DNA of 5,803 bases from NCBI GenBank assembly GCA_022710245.1, contig JAKLHH010000548.1:1-5803 (forward strand), read 5' to 3'. This document shows, piece by piece, positions 5,364 to 5,803 of the stretch (its first letter is position 1; every line of letters starts with the position of its first letter). The position numbers and the translations under genes are program-made. Below the pieces are notes generated by a model. The model worked only from the letters and a program-made list of their open reading frames with translations. It ran no database searches and was not told the DNA's origin. The stretch is from Myxococcota bacterium. Its GTDB lineage: Bacteria; Myxococcota; Polyangia; GCA-2747355; JAKLHH01.

Positions 5364-5803
5364 TCAGCCGGCGCGTCGAGAGCGGAGGAGGCTCTCGACG
5401 GCCCAGCCGTAGTCGATGGCCTCCCCTCGCCAGCGCGTGAGCCCGGTCTGCGGGCCGAGGTCGAGCCCGAGCGCACGGCTGCGGCGAGCGAGGGCGAGGG
5501 CGTCGGCCGCCGGCGGGACCGGGCTCGTGGGGAGCGGCTGGCCGTCCGGAGCGAGGAAGCGCAGCGCCATGGGGGCACGCCCTTCGACCCGAAAGCCGCC
5601 CTCGTGCAAGGCCCAGTGGTGTGCTCTGCAGACGCGAAGGAGGTTCGGCAGCCGGGTCTCGCCGCCTCGCGCCCAGTGCTCCACATGGTGGACGACGAGC
5701 CCTCGGCGCGCCGTGCAGCCAGGGAAGGCGCAGGTCTCGTCGCGACTGCGAAGCGCCCGCCAGAGCGGGGCCGAGATGCCGCGCGCCCGACGTCCGGGAC
5801 CGA
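5364..5803 (-). CDS. HNH endonuclease, DUF222/13E12-type, C-terminal part (start beyond right edge)
   Basis: The 145 visible residues are the C-terminal HNH domain of a larger protein; the frame is open to the right edge and the first complete codon begins at 5801. Numbering from there, RDETCAFPGC (20-29) carries the first zinc-binding pair C24 and C29. LVVHHVEHWARGGETRLPNL (35-54) carries the catalytic HH (H38/H39) and N53. VCRAHHWALHEGGF (57-70) carries the second zinc pair C58 and H61, and the last HNH His, H62. These are the features of the HNH domain that follows DUF222 in proteins related to the mycobacterial 13E12 repeat family, which are often multicopy. The rest (71-145), including TGLTRWRGEAIDYGWAVESLL, is a typical C-terminal tail. 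Shorter apparent starts at the GTG 5684 would split the HNH motif and are not used. HNH proteins nick or cut DNA; the biological role of this class is unsettled. Confidence 0.93.
   Translation of the reverse strand, partial: GPGRRARGISAPLWRALRSRDETCAFPGCTARRGLVVHHVEHWARGGETRLPNLLRVCRAHHWALHEGGFRVEGRAPMALRFLAPDGQPLPTSPVPPAADALALARRSRALGLDLGPQTGLTRWRGEAIDYGWAVESLLRSRRAG

Noticed and set aside
4751..5686. Minus-strand open frame of 311 codons starting at the ATG 5686
   Set aside because: It is out of frame with the HNH gene, whose Cys/His motifs are intact in the neighbouring frame, and it continues through the repeats and into the lipoprotein gene in the wrong frame.

Overview
The window is GC-rich bacterial chromosome, with strong G/C preference at third codon positions and a mix of a System I cytochrome c maturation gene, Cys-rich lipoproteins with Asp-rich linkers, and a DUF222-type HNH nuclease. 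That combination suggests a myxobacterium-like (Myxococcota / former Deltaproteobacteria) genome. This is inferred from protein style; no rRNA or other phylogenetic marker is present.

Layout, left to right. (1) 1-1356, minus strand: the N-terminal 452 residues of the haem lyase CcmF, running off the left edge. (2) 1357-1648: divergent intergenic region with a weak candidate promoter for ccmF and a TATA-like box almost touching the mobA start. (3) 1649-2215, plus: MobA, molybdenum cofactor guanylyltransferase. (4) 2261-2908, plus: an exported nitroreductase / SagB-ThcOx-like flavoprotein with a strong Shine-Dalgarno. (5) 2900-3009: a perfect 55-bp tandem duplication that starts within the last codons of that gene; each copy can fold into a nested hairpin, and it lies between two convergent genes. 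(6) 4950-3020, minus: a probable two-gene operon encoding lipoproteins, first a Cys-rich protein with a C-terminal double-psi-beta-barrel-like region, then, 11 bp later, a serine alpha/beta hydrolase. (7) 4951-5363: non-coding, repeat-dense spacer with a 31-bp GC-rich tandem array and two adjoining palindromic modules. (8) 5364-5803, minus: the C-terminal 145 residues of an HNH endonuclease, running off the right edge.

How they fit together: ccmF, mobA and the exported flavoprotein all concern cofactors or redox proteins, but they are not one operon. The two minus-strand lipoproteins look like a co-expressed envelope or surface pair, possibly acting on a wall or polymer substrate. The most unusual signal is the pair of palindromic modules at 5257-5353. 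They are diverged copies of one design, and both stems change by compensatory substitutions, as expected for a mobile or REP-like structured element next to an HNH gene. I see no clear complete new defence or mobile system in the window.
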